Part shown: positions 43,933 through 52,317 of the stretch, piece by piece
How positions within the stretch are numbered: position 1 is the first letter of the stretch
Layout: each line of letters opens with the position of its first letter
DNA from: Bacteroides sp. M10
Lineage (GTDB): Bacteria; Bacteroidota; Bacteroidia; Bacteroidales; Bacteroidaceae
NCBI RefSeq assembly: GCF_014334015.1
Contig: NZ_CP060488.1
Coordinates: 6,034,501-6,098,500 of the forward strand
DNA length: 64,000 nt
Direction: 5' to 3'
The notes under the pieces: model-generated
The model's input: the letters and a program-made list of their open reading frames with translations, nothing else
Database searches by the model: none
What the model was told of the DNA's origin: nothing
Translations under genes and position numbers: made by a program

Positions 43933-43940
43933 TATATTTG
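43933..43940 (+). promoter_or_regulatory. -7 element TATATTTG for the helicase-like gene
   Basis: It follows the integrase terminator and ends 41 nt before ATG 43982, which supports that start over an upstream TTG inside the hairpin. Confidence 0.6.
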
Positions 43941-43981
43941 CTCACTTACTTGTTATATCTATACTTAAAGCTAACTGCGAG

Positions 43982-46090
43982 ATGGAAAATACTAAGCAAC
44001 ACAATCAAGTCATTTACAACACCTTTGCAGATGTAATAGACTGGGATGACCTAACAGAGAAAGACCACCAAGTAGTAGAGGATCTAAAGGAGAATGGGAT
44101 AAACATAACTCCTACTACTATAATCAAAGACTTATCAGGCTTTCCTATAGGTCAAGCTACTTATGCAGGAAAAGGTATATTTGCTAGCAAGAGATACCTC
44201 CTGTCTGACTATTTATCCAAGACACCCCACGGGTTAATAGACAAGAAGGTAACTGGAATTGGAGCTACTACTCTTGAAATAAATTCAAAAAGAAACTCTA
44301 TTATAGTTCTGCCTACTAAAGCACTTGCATCAGCTAAGTGCAATAAACACCTTAATACACTTTACGTAGGTAGTGAGATTAAAGGTGAAAGAGAAAGAAC
44401 CACAGACAATATGATTCAAGAGTACTTAAGTAGAGATGGCTATAAGAAACTCTTAGTGGTAGCAGACAGTTTAAGAAGAGTACTTAAGTATATCTCTCCA
44501 GAAGAATTAAAAAACTACTTCTTGATGGTTGATGAGATAGATGTACTCCAGTCTGACAACAGTTTCAGACCTCAACTAGAAGATGTAATTGACTACTATT
44601 TCATGTTTCCACCTAAGAACAGATGTATGGTAACTGCTACTATGAAAGAGTTTAGCAATCCACTACTGAAAACTGAATGTAAGTTCTCCGTACCATGGTT
44701 ATGCAATACAGCCAGAACCATTAGACTACTGTACACTAATAACATCACACAAGTAGTTGTAGACGAGTTACACTCCCACCCTACAGAGAAAATACTCATA
44801 GCTTACAACTCCATACTTCAAATACAGAACATCATATCAACCTTAGATGAGAAGTCCAGAAGTGAGTGTGCTATCCTATGCAGTGAGGCTTCTACTAAGG
44901 AAGCAGGAGATTACTTTGCTCCTAAACTAGGAGATAATGACACATTGCCTGCCAGAATCAACTTTGCCACTTGTTGCTACTTCACTGGCATAGATATAGA
45001 TGATAGCTATCACCTGATTACAGTTTCAGATACGAGAAGAAGCCACTCTATGTTAGGTATTGATAGAATAATACAGATACATGGCAGATGCAGGAAAGTC
45101 ACTGGAGTACTTAGTGATACAATAGTATTCAACATAACTAAGCAACACTCTGGAAAGAGCATGGACACCTATCCAAAGATACTATTAAACAAAGCCAGTA
45201 AAGTCCTCAAGGTTATAGAGGCAGCAAATGACATAACACAAGATGACTACACTTTAGATAATCTATTCTCTATCATTGCAGAGGCTATACAGGAGAAAGC
45301 ACAAGAAAAGAGTATAGGAGGTGAATTAATAAACCTTGTAAGAAAGAATATACAAGGAGAATATGTTCCTGCATACCTCAACATTGACTATCTCACAGAG
45401 AGATTAGAGCTACATGATGAGCTTTATTCACATCCAGAAACCATCAAGAAAGCCTTAAGTAAACTAGGTAATATCATTAGCTACAGTACACTGTCTTACA
45501 ATACAACATCACAGCAGAATGATATAGAGCAAAGCAACAAAGCCATTCAAGAGCAACTGATAGACAAGTACATCCAAAATGCCATTGTTGAAACCAGAGG
45601 ACTAGCAGCTACTAAGCAACTGAATGATAACACCTTGATTATGTACATAAGACATAGCAGAAGCAAAGTGAAGATATTCTATGAAAGGTTCTTGAGACTA
45701 TATAAGTATGTTGACTTGGAGAGCTTGTTGAATCAATTATGGGAAATAAGAGCAGATAACAATGCAGCTTTCAAGAACCTCAACAATGCTGTCATGTATT
45801 GGGCACTAGATGAAGAGCACCCTTTCAAAGTTGCTGTAAGAAGCAGTTTTACTTTGAATAGAGCCTACTCTGCAAATGAGATACAAGAGTTATTGACCCC
45901 TATAGTCCAATATCATCTACACAAGGTACTAAAACCAAGAAAGTACATAAGTCTGCTGAATGTGATATATCAGACTATGAGACCCAAGAACAACTACATC
46001 ATTAAAGAGGAAAACCCAATGCAGCTAAAGGAGCATGGTATCAGGATAAGTTGTGAAGATAATAACATGCTAAGGTATTTTATGTTTTAA
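43982..46090 (+). CDS. SF2-helicase-like protein of the mobile element
   Basis: A 702-residue protein starting MENTKQHNQ. Helicase-type motifs can be seen in order: a Walker-A-like TGIGATTLEI followed by IIVLPTKALA (motif Ia), the DExD box LMVDEIDVLQ, a motif III-like VTATMKEF, then in the second half NFATCCYFTGIDID and a motif VI-like IQIHGRCRKV. The lysine normally found in Walker A is not obvious. The C-terminal 300 residues are helical and unassigned. It may open DNA for element replication, in the manner of origin-binding helicases. The family name is not certain. Confidence 0.75.
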   Translation: MENTKQHNQVIYNTFADVIDWDDLTEKDHQVVEDLKENGINITPTTIIKDLSGFPIGQATYAGKGIFASKRYLLSDYLSKTPHGLIDKKVTGIGATTLEINSKRNSIIVLPTKALASAKCNKHLNTLYVGSEIKGERERTTDNMIQEYLSRDGYKKLLVVADSLRRVLKYISPEELKNYFLMVDEIDVLQSDNSFRPQLEDVIDYYFMFPPKNRCMVTATMKEFSNPLLKTECKFSVPWLCNTARTIRLLYTNNITQVVVDELHSHPTEKILIAYNSILQIQNIISTLDEKSRSECAILCSEASTKEAGDYFAPKLGDNDTLPARINFATCCYFTGIDIDDSYHLITVSDTRRSHSMLGIDRIIQIHGRCRKVTGVLSDTIVFNITKQHSGKSMDTYPKILLNKASKVLKVIEAANDITQDDYTLDNLFSIIAEAIQEKAQEKSIGGELINLVRKNIQGEYVPAYLNIDYLTERLELHDELYSHPETIKKALSKLGNIISYSTLSYNTTSQQNDIEQSNKAIQEQLIDKYIQNAIVETRGLAATKQLNDNTLIMYIRHSRSKVKIFYERFLRLYKYVDLESLLNQLWEIRADNNAAFKNLNNAVMYWALDEEHPFKVAVRSSFTLNRAYSANEIQELLTPIVQYHLHKVLKPRKYISLLNVIYQTMRPKNNYIIKEENPMQLKEHGIRISCEDNNMLRYFMF

Positions 46091-46148
46091 AATGTTAAGG
46101 ATGAGTATATTACTAGCTGAAGATGTTGCATAAACCAACTATTTTTCA

Positions 46149-46156
46149 TACCTTTG
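46149..46156 (+). promoter_or_regulatory. -7 element TACCTTTG for the 46333 gene
   Basis: It gives a leader of about 170 nt that contains the concentric inverted repeats at 46227-46316. Confidence 0.55.
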
Positions 46157-46226
46157 CATCTGATAATCAAAGAGATACATATCATTCTCACCTCTTTGGT
46201 TTCTTAAATGCAACCTATACAAATTG

Positions 46227-46316
46227 TGGTCAATAACACCTCTATACTAATTACTAAAGCCCTTTATACCATACTATTATCATAGTAGGTAGTTAGTATA
46301 GTAGTAATATTGACCA
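46227..46316 (+). promoter_or_regulatory. Concentric inverted repeats in a leader
   Basis: TGGTCAATA (46227-46235) pairs with TATTGACCA (46308-46316), and CTATACTAA (46242-46250) pairs with TTAGTATAG (46293-46301). Both pairs share one centre at 46271.5. A small ACTAT/ATAGT hairpin lies inside. The structure ends 16 nt before ATG 46333 and could gate translation or bind the encoded protein. Confidence 0.7.
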
Positions 46317-46332
46317 TTCTAATCTTTAATAT

Positions 46333-47001
46333 ATGACAACCATTAAAGAATATACCATATTCCCCGTTAAAGCTTGTATATACTTCAAGCAGAGAGACCT
46401 CTACCTATTGGCAGGTCTATATATCAATGCCCATTACCAAAAAGGTGTTGATTATATAACAACAGACACTACCTACAAACAACTTTCAGAGTTGACTGGA
46501 GTCCCTGTTTATTATATCAAAGAGTCATTTGTACCTAAGCTTAGAGCCAGTGAATATATTCAGGTTAGAACTGTACAAGTAGAACCAGAAGTTAAGAGAA
46601 ATACCTATTACCTACCTAATCCCAATATAAACTTTAGGTATATCTGGAAAGAGTTATTTGATGATAAAACACTTACCCCTGATGAAAAGGGTTTTATGAT
46701 AGGCTTATACTGTATGTGTGCAAACAATGAGTTCAGAATAGACCTTTCAGATATTGAAGTCTATAGACATTGGAATATAGCAAAGAACACCTATGTTAAA
46801 TACAGGAATCTGTTGATAAATAAAAAGGTTATCTGGTCTTCCTATGATGTACCTATGGCACTCACTTGGACTGAACATATGGATGCCAAAGTTATCTTAT
46901 ACCCTCACTTAGGTCATACTACATGGATAGATAAAGTTACATCACACACACCTGATGATGATGAGATAAAGGATTACCTTGATACTATTAAAGATGAATG
47001 A
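46333..47001 (+). CDS. Predicted winged-helix DNA-binding protein of the element
   Basis: A 222-residue protein, unrecognised by family. Residues about 25-80 (YITTDTTYKQLSELTGVPVYYIKESFVPKLRASEYI) and about 120-170 (DLSDIEVYRHWNIAKNTYVKYRNLLINKKVI) each look like a helix-turn-helix with a following wing, an arrangement shared with plasmid and phage replication initiators. A long structured leader precedes it and a terminator follows. Inference: replication or copy-control protein of the element. Confidence 0.65.
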   Translation: MTTIKEYTIFPVKACIYFKQRDLYLLAGLYINAHYQKGVDYITTDTTYKQLSELTGVPVYYIKESFVPKLRASEYIQVRTVQVEPEVKRNTYYLPNPNINFRYIWKELFDDKTLTPDEKGFMIGLYCMCANNEFRIDLSDIEVYRHWNIAKNTYVKYRNLLINKKVIWSSYDVPMALTWTEHMDAKVILYPHLGHTTWIDKVTSHTPDDDEIKDYLDTIKDE

Positions 47002-47026
47002 ATATGTACATTAATTAACCTGATAC

Positions 47027-47054
47027 CCCCTGTCTTCATTCCAGAAAGCAGGGG
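47027..47054 (+). terminator. Terminator after the 46333 gene
   Basis: CCCCTG pairs with CAGGGG around a 16-nt loop, 25 bp after the stop. The following bases are AT-rich but there is no long T-run. Confidence 0.5.
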
Positions 47055-47228
47055 ATTACTATATAAATACATCCGTAATGCATAACTCTTCTTACTGCAA
47101 GTACTCTTTCTATCATTTCAAATTTTCTTCTAATTTTTTCAGCTACTCTATTGGTATGAGTGTGCTCTAATTCACTTAAACACCCACCCCCTACTTTAGA
47201 AGTGGGATAGCCCCCTGTGTCAATTGTG

Positions 47229-47272
47229 GGCTCATTACATTATAATGGGCTTATTACACTTAAGCTCATTAC
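47229..47272. repeat. Three short direct repeats, GGCTYATTAC
   Basis: GGCTCATTAC (47229), GGCTTATTAC (47248) and AGCTCATTAC (47263) lie in the 337-bp gap between the 46333 and 47342 genes. They could be operator or iteron sites. Apart from these and the terminator, the gap 47002-47338 shows no gene. Confidence 0.5.
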
Positions 47273-47338
47273 CCCTTCTTAGTAGCTGAATCAACAGCAG
47301 CAGAATAGTCTACTGCACAACAATAAAATTACAAGATT

Positions 47339-47608
47339 ATGGAAAGATTAAAGTTCTTAGAGACAATGACAGTTAATGAGTTCAAGGCTCAAAAGGGTGT
47401 TAACAAGATTGAAGTAAAGCAGAATCCACATACAGGTAAGTGCTTCTTTGTGTATGGTTGTGAGACTGGTGCTGTCAGTGATAAGTTTGTTAATGGTGAA
47501 GTGACAGTTCCTGTTATATCCCAAGTATGCTCACCTGATACTGGTGACATGTTCTACATGTTGCATCAGAAAGGTGAAGGTGGTGCTATGACAGTGGCTA
47601 CCTTATAA
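47339..47608 (+). CDS. Small unknown protein of the element
   Basis: An 89-residue protein starting MERLKFLETMTVNEFKAQ, without signal peptide or membrane segment. A central KCFFVYGCETGAVSD and repeated beta-type segments suggest a small compact fold. It lies just upstream of the Sak4-like ATPase in the recombination/replication part. I do not recognise a family and infer only that it may be a DNA-metabolism accessory. Confidence 0.7.
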   Translation: MERLKFLETMTVNEFKAQKGVNKIEVKQNPHTGKCFFVYGCETGAVSDKFVNGEVTVPVISQVCSPDTGDMFYMLHQKGEGGAMTVATL

Positions 47609-47701
47609 GGTGAGTCTGTAAAGTCCTCAGTGGTAGTTAGTCTATTAAAGACTAGCTACCTTTTTTGTTTACTAATTACTAACAACTAAATACCATCTAA
47701 T

Positions 47702-48601
47702 ATGTTGAATTTAAGAGTTTCATCCAAGAAGCAAGCTAAGATTAAATTAGCTCTGCAAGGTTGTGCTGGTTCAGGTAAGACCTATTCAGCATTGCTGTTA
47801 GCTTATGGACTGTGCAGTGACTGGTCTAAAGTAGCTATCATTGATAGTGAGAATGGTTCAGCAGACCTTTATGCTCACTTAGGTGCTTATAATGTATTAA
47901 ATCTAAGTGAGAACTTTACTCCTGAAACCTATATACAGGCTATTGAAGTCTGTGAAAGTGCAGGTATGGAAGTTATCATCATTGACAGTATCTCCCAGTG
48001 CTGGGATACCTTGCTAGAGTATCATGCCAGTTTACAAGGTAACAGCTTCACTAATTGGCAAAAGGTCACTCCAAGGATTAATGCTTTCATGCAGAAGATT
48101 CTACAGTCCTCAAGGCATATTATCTGCACTATGAGGTGTAAGCAAGATTATGTTCTAAGTGAGAAGAATGGCAAGATGATACCAGAGAAAGTAGGACTAA
48201 AAGCAGTTATGAGAGATGGCATAGATTATGAGTTTACCATAGTCTTTGACATCAATATAAAGCACCAAGCCATTGCATCTAAGGACAGGACTAACCTTTT
48301 CATGAATAAACCTGATTTCACTATTACACCTACTACAGGACAGATCATATTAGATTGGTGTAATGATGGAGTTAATCTGGAGATGATAAGAAGCAAGATT
48401 AACAGCAGTAAAACTGTTGAAGAGCTTACAGCCATTTACCATCAATACCCAGAGTGGTATCAACAACTTACATCAGACTTCATGCAAAAGAAAACATCCC
48501 TTCTGGAGCAGAAGAACCAACCTATTATTAATTACACACCCAGTTTTATTCAATATGGAAGCAACCCACACACTACAATTAACCCCAGTACAAAGAACTA
48601 A
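47702..48601 (+). CDS. Sak4-like RecA-fold ATPase
   Basis: The 299-residue protein has Walker A GCAGSGKTYSALLLA (about residues 20-34), an IIDSENGSADLY strand, Walker B EVIIIDSISQCWD and a CTMRCKQDYVL strand. This order resembles phage Sak4-type single-strand DNA recombinases. The C-terminal 90 residues are low-complexity. It would bind ssDNA for strand annealing or replication restart of the element. The downstream DUF3871 gene begins inside its end in another frame. Confidence 0.8.
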   Translation: MLNLRVSSKKQAKIKLALQGCAGSGKTYSALLLAYGLCSDWSKVAIIDSENGSADLYAHLGAYNVLNLSENFTPETYIQAIEVCESAGMEVIIIDSISQCWDTLLEYHASLQGNSFTNWQKVTPRINAFMQKILQSSRHIICTMRCKQDYVLSEKNGKMIPEKVGLKAVMRDGIDYEFTIVFDINIKHQAIASKDRTNLFMNKPDFTITPTTGQIILDWCNDGVNLEMIRSKINSSKTVEELTAIYHQYPEWYQQLTSDFMQKKTSLLEQKNQPIINYTPSFIQYGSNPHTTINPSTKN

Positions 48602-49718
48602 CAGTATGTTCCAAGTACCAAGTCAGCCTAGCTTAAAAGTAACACTACCTCTAAGCACTGTAAACACAGCTACTACAACTAAGAACTCTATGATAACAGA
48701 GTCTGTAAATACAAGCCCTGTAAGCACAGTAGCTGTACCAACAGAGCCTGTATCAACAGAACTTTTAGAGGTGGAAACTGTTCAGTCCAGAGTAGGACAT
48801 AAATTACCTTTCATTGAAGCTAACACCAAAGAGGTTACCATGCAGTACCTTAAAGCGGAATGTGTTGTACCAGTGTTTAGCAAGGATAATGAGGTTACTA
48901 TCAGTCATCCGAACTTCATAGAAGCTATATGGGACGCAGCTAATCAGGTATTTCCCAATGAAAGAATTGAAGAACCTGCTATTAGAGTCAGCCATGTTAT
49001 TAAAGGCAGAGTACCAGAAGCCATTCATAAACCTGTGAATCAGTTACTGGAGTCAGACAGAACCCAGTACTTTGAAAGAATGATGTTCTGCTTTGAGATA
49101 CCTACTATCTATGAGGATATATCAGGCAACAGGCTTAACCTGACTATTGGAGGGGTGAGAGCTTATAACCATGAGAACCTGTACAGTAGGAAAGGTGCAG
49201 AGAAGTTCAAGGTATTCATTGGATTCAAGAATCTGGTCTGCTGTAACATGTGTGTATCAACAGATGGTTACAGATCAGAATTAAAGGTTATGAGCACTAC
49301 AGACTTATTCAATTCAGTGATGAGGCTATTTCAGGAGTACAACATAGCTAAGCATCTGTACTATATGTCAGCTTATAAAGACAGCTACATGACAGAGAAG
49401 CAGTTTGCAATGTTCTTAGGAAAGAGTAGGCTGTATCAGTTTCTACCTACTGATAGAAAGAAGAAGTTACCACAGATGTTAATGACAGACACCCAAATAG
49501 GTTTAGTTGCTAAAGCATACTATAATGATGATAACTTTAGCACTCTTCTGGACAGTAGAGAAATCAGTATGTGGAATGTGTACAACTTGCTAACTGGAGC
49601 TAATAAGAGCAGCTACATTGATAACTTCTTGGATAGGTCACTTAATGCCACCCAATTGGCAGAAGGACTTAATAAGGCTTTATATGGTGAAAATGAATAT
49701 AGTTGGTTCATTAATTAG
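48555..49718 (+). CDS. DUF3871-family protein
   Basis: The 387-residue protein starts at ATG 48555 (MEATHTLQL), overlapping the previous gene by 47 bp; ATG 48606 is an alternative. A Thr/Ser/Val-rich linker (about residues 20-80) leads to a conserved domain with VVPVFSKDNEVTISHPNFIEA, LNLTIGGVRAYNHENLY and KVFIGFKNLVCCNMC. It is typical of Bacteroides mobile elements and often lies with RadC/JAB genes. The role is unknown; DNA replication or anti-restriction have been suggested for neighbours but nothing here proves either. Confidence 0.8.
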   Translation: MEATHTLQLTPVQRTNSMFQVPSQPSLKVTLPLSTVNTATTTKNSMITESVNTSPVSTVAVPTEPVSTELLEVETVQSRVGHKLPFIEANTKEVTMQYLKAECVVPVFSKDNEVTISHPNFIEAIWDAANQVFPNERIEEPAIRVSHVIKGRVPEAIHKPVNQLLESDRTQYFERMMFCFEIPTIYEDISGNRLNLTIGGVRAYNHENLYSRKGAEKFKVFIGFKNLVCCNMCVSTDGYRSELKVMSTTDLFNSVMRLFQEYNIAKHLYYMSAYKDSYMTEKQFAMFLGKSRLYQFLPTDRKKKLPQMLMTDTQIGLVAKAYYNDDNFSTLLDSREISMWNVYNLLTGANKSSYIDNFLDRSLNATQLAEGLNKALYGENEYSWFIN

Positions 49719-49726
49719 TGCATCTT

Positions 49727-50182
49727 ATGGACAGTATAATGAATGTAGCAGAGGTTCAGTTAAGCTATAGAAGCTGTGTTAAATCATCAACCAGATACAA
49801 GATAAATAGCTCACAAGATAGCTATGAACTGCTAATTAAGTACTTCCCTGATGATACAATAGGCTACAGGGAAAGCTTTAAAGTAGTGCTACTTAATCAG
49901 TCTAACAGAGTATTGGGTATAGTACCTATTTCAGAAGGTGGAATATCTGCAACTTATGTAGATGTAAGGCTGATATTACAAGCTGCATTACTGGCTAATG
50001 CAACACAGGTAATATTGGCACACAATCACCCTTCTGGTAGTATGAAACCCAGCACTTTGGATGATACTCTAACTGAAAGAGTTAAGAAGGCAGCTGAACT
50101 CATGGAGATTCATATAGCAGACCATGTAATCCTAAGCCCAGAGAATGAATACTACTCATACTATGATGAAAGCAAACTATAA
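49727..50182 (+). CDS. RadC-like JAB-domain protein
   Basis: The 151-residue protein has the JAB/MPN metal-binding signature AHNHPSG followed by the Asp in STLDDTLTERVKKAAE, and the lead ISATYVDVRLILQAALLANA. Proteins of this type on mobile elements are called RadC although the DNA-repair role is doubtful; a deubiquitinase-like or nuclease activity is possible. It starts 8 bp after the DUF3871 stop; ATG 49739 is an alternative start. Confidence 0.88.
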   Translation: MDSIMNVAEVQLSYRSCVKSSTRYKINSSQDSYELLIKYFPDDTIGYRESFKVVLLNQSNRVLGIVPISEGGISATYVDVRLILQAALLANATQVILAHNHPSGSMKPSTLDDTLTERVKKAAELMEIHIADHVILSPENEYYSYYDESKL

Positions 50183-50276
50183 ATCCATACATATTCAACC
50201 CTACCAATAACCTATCACTCTCTACTAACACTCTCTCCCTACCATTTCTTTCCATTATGATGGGAAATAATGTTAG

Positions 50277-50365
50277 TCTCACTTGGTTGATGGTATATAT
50301 TTATAGAGTAAGTGAGATTGCACAGTGTACTCACTTTTAATTCTAATTATAGAGAAAGTGAGTAC
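50277..50365. repeat. Two tandem dyads sharing a CTCACTT core
   Basis: Dyad 1 is TCTCACTT (50277-50284) with AAGTGAGA (50310-50317). Dyad 2 is GTACTCACTTT (50327-50337) with AAAGTGAGTAC (50355-50365), an 11-bp perfect inverted repeat. All four arms share CTCACTT/AAGTGAG. They sit in the 336-bp gene-free gap after the JAB gene and look like binding sites for a regulator or an initiator. Confidence 0.75.
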
Positions 50366-50518
50366 AAACTATCATCTTGTTTAGGATATGCTATATTGGT
50401 TGAGGCTTTAGAGGTGTTGATTGAAATGGGTACGGATGTTACCTGTACTTCAAAATATCCTTCTGAGGACTGTTAGAGAAAGCTGAATAAGAATAATGTT
50501 ATAACAAACTAAATTATT

Positions 50519-50593
50519 ATGAAAGATGCAGTAACAGAGCTAGCCATGATTGTAGTATTCTCTATTATCATGAGCTTATTTATAAAGGACTAG
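50519..50593 (+). CDS. 24-residue single-span membrane peptide
   Basis: The open frame reads MKDAVTELAMIVVFSIIMSL and ends FIKD, with one hydrophobic helix. An ATG in AAATTATT context and a following terminator hairpin at 50633-50664 make it a plausible micro-gene, but no ribosome site stands out. It could be a leader, a small toxin or chance. Confidence 0.4.
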   Translation: MKDAVTELAMIVVFSIIMSLFIKD

Positions 50594-50632
50594 GAGTTTA
50601 AGACCTCTTATTATGTGTTTTATTGTTGTTTC

Positions 50633-50664
50633 AAGCCCCAGTCTGCAATAGGATTGGGGCTTTT
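50633..50664 (+). terminator. Terminator hairpin
   Basis: AAGCCCCA pairs with TGGGGCTT around a 14-nt loop, then TTT. Confidence 0.75.
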
Positions 50665-50676
50665 AAACCTATTAGA

Positions 50677-50760
50677 ATGGAAGCTTTATATTTATTAGTG
50701 CAATGGGGTGAAGTACTTATTGCAGGTACTTTATTTGTTTATTGGGCATACAAGAAGTAA
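50677..50760 (+). CDS. 27-residue single-span membrane peptide
   Basis: The frame reads MEALYLLVQWGEVLIAGTLF and ends VYWAYKK, a hydrophobic helix with a basic end. It lies between the terminator and the promoter of the structured leader. Function unknown; possibly a micropeptide of the cargo module. Confidence 0.4.
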   Translation: MEALYLLVQWGEVLIAGTLFVYWAYKK

Positions 50761-50770
50761 GGTTAAAACC

Positions 50771-50778
50771 TACCTTTG
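50771..50778 (+). promoter_or_regulatory. -7 element TACCTTTG upstream of the structured region
   Basis: A transcript from here would contain AGCCCACACCTAT (50795-50807), which is the exact complement of 51039-51051 in the structured RNA. A second box, TAACTTTG, lies at 50874-50881. Confidence 0.5.
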
Positions 50779-50939
50779 TATGCAGTTAAGATATAGCCCA
50801 CACCTATGGTACTGATATGGCTTTAAACCTATTAAAAGTAGCTCTCTAATGATGAAGTATTGCTGAAAAGTTCTAACTTTGCAACATGAACTAATTAAAT
50901 GAGAATTAATGAAATAGAAGTTTAACTAAGACATATTAG

Positions 50940-51150
50940 AAGAAGAAGTGTTTGCTTCTTGCTTGATGTTATCAGAGAAATCGCCAATTTCAATCAGATA
51001 TAACCATCAAAAGCAGGTTAGTGAATGCTCATACCTATATAGGTGTGGGCTTTCCTTGTTTGCGTGGTTATAGGTGTTTGGCGATACCTTCTGATAAGCA
51101 TCAAGGCTAGGCTCACACCTTCTTTTTGTAGTATGGCTACAAAAAGTAAT
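50940..51150 (+). ncRNA. Putative highly structured RNA / leader of the TerB-like gene
   Basis: A nested fold is visible. P0: AAGAAG/CTTCTT (50943-50960). P1: 50962-50987 pairs with 51078-51105 over 23 Watson-Crick pairs, interrupted by one bulge and a small internal loop. P2: TATAACCA (50999-51006) with TGGTTATA (51065-51072). P3: AAAGC (51010-51014) with GCTTT (51049-51053). P4: a hairpin at 51030-51047. A last hairpin, CTTTTTGTAG/CTACAAAAAG (51122-51146), lies just before the ATG at 51155. It may be a cis-acting leader or a free ncRNA. No family recognised. Confidence 0.7.
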
Positions 51151-51154
51151 AATT

Positions 51155-51829
51155 ATGGGAATATTAAATTTATTCAGAAAAAGGATTAAAGACCCTGAAC
51201 TATGCAGGCTACGAGACCTACTGGCAATAGTCTACGCTAGTGGAGAAATGACCACCAAAGAGAGAACTACTATTCTTGAAATAGCAGCAAAGCACAACAT
51301 TAGTAGTAGTAAGTTTCATCAAATGCTTGAAATAGATCCTGATAGTGTACAAGATATATACCCTACCAGTGAAGAAGACAGGTATCAGTATCTGTATGAG
51401 TTGATATATCTAATGACAGTTAACAGAAAACACAGTACACGAGCAATAGACTATATTAGATTTATTGCTGCAAAGATGGGATACAGCCCTAAAGATGTAT
51501 ATGAAATGACTGAAATAATAGATTCAAGCCCCTTTACCCCCTCTACAAAACAGAAGATTACACCTACTAAATGGACTATTAAGTTTGAAAGGGACTTTAA
51601 TCAGGAAGAGGTTGCAGCAGTTGAGCAGGCAGTTGTGGTATCATCAGAGTATGGTAACTCTATTCAGTTCACTTTGAGGTCTGGTGGTATGACCTACATA
51701 CCTTTAGACCATAATAGTGATTTGGGTACTGGTGAGATTATTGACATAACTAAAGCCAAACTTATTTGTTTAGAGAAGTCTGGTGAGTCTGACATCTACA
51801 GAGTAGGGTATCAAGAATCACCTTGGTAA
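51155..51829 (+). CDS. TerB-like domain protein
   Basis: The 224-residue protein has an N-terminal helical domain (about residues 15-125) resembling the TerB/DjlA acidic helical fold, with LLAIVYASGEMTTKERTTIL and EIAAKHNISSSKFHQML. A beta-rich C-terminal domain (about 135-224) is unassigned. TerB-like domains occur in stress-response and membrane-associated defence complexes. It is the first gene after the structured RNA and heads the cargo block, so the RNA probably controls it. Confidence 0.7.
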   Translation: MGILNLFRKRIKDPELCRLRDLLAIVYASGEMTTKERTTILEIAAKHNISSSKFHQMLEIDPDSVQDIYPTSEEDRYQYLYELIYLMTVNRKHSTRAIDYIRFIAAKMGYSPKDVYEMTEIIDSSPFTPSTKQKITPTKWTIKFERDFNQEEVAAVEQAVVVSSEYGNSIQFTLRSGGMTYIPLDHNSDLGTGEIIDITKAKLICLEKSGESDIYRVGYQESPW

Positions 51830-51912
51830 CATACTAATGAGATCACTTGTTAATCCAAATAACTACATTAGTACTAAACACATTCTAATGAATATGAGAA
51901 ACAACTTACTGA

Positions 51913-52317
51913 ATGGAAAATAGATGCTCTATTATCTATGGACTAGAGCATACCAGACTTCCACTAATCCCAGTTGAAGTTAAGGATAAATACCTTAGTT
52001 TCATCTTAGACACTGGAAGTACCTGTAGTCTAATAGACAGCACTGTAGTAGAATATTTCAAGGATATAGTAAAGCCTATTGGTGAGTATTGTATCAGTGG
52101 AATAGAAGGAACTAAGCACAAGGTAGAAATGATTACTCTACCTTTCACTTTTGAAGGTCAGGTTTATAAGCCTAAGTTCTGTGTTAAGCCTTTACTTAAT
52201 ACCTTTATAGGTATTGAAGATGAAAGTGGAATACAGATACATGGTCTACTTGGGACTGACTTCTTACTGGAAAACCAGTGGGTAATTGATTTTAAAGAAC
52301 ATATAATACACTACTAA
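51913..52317 (+). CDS. Retropepsin-like aspartic protease
   Basis: The 134-residue protein is the size of one retropepsin subunit. It carries the active-site motif FILDTGSTCSLID (DTG at about residues 33-35), a flap-like ISGIEGTKHKVEM segment, and the second-half GLLGTDFLLEN with the hydrophobic psi-loop pattern. Such proteins act as homodimers. No signal peptide or zinc site is seen. Its stop is directly followed by the ATG of the membrane-protein gene. The substrate could be another element protein or a host target. Confidence 0.85.
   Translation: MENRCSIIYGLEHTRLPLIPVEVKDKYLSFILDTGSTCSLIDSTVVEYFKDIVKPIGEYCISGIEGTKHKVEMITLPFTFEGQVYKPKFCVKPLLNTFIGIEDESGIQIHGLLGTDFLLENQWVIDFKEHIIHY

Noticed and set aside
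50940..51150. Known self-cleaving ribozyme in the structured RNA
   Set aside because: I looked for hammerhead and twister cores; the CTGATAAG segment is not the CTGATGA core and no matching GAAA partner is placed correctly.
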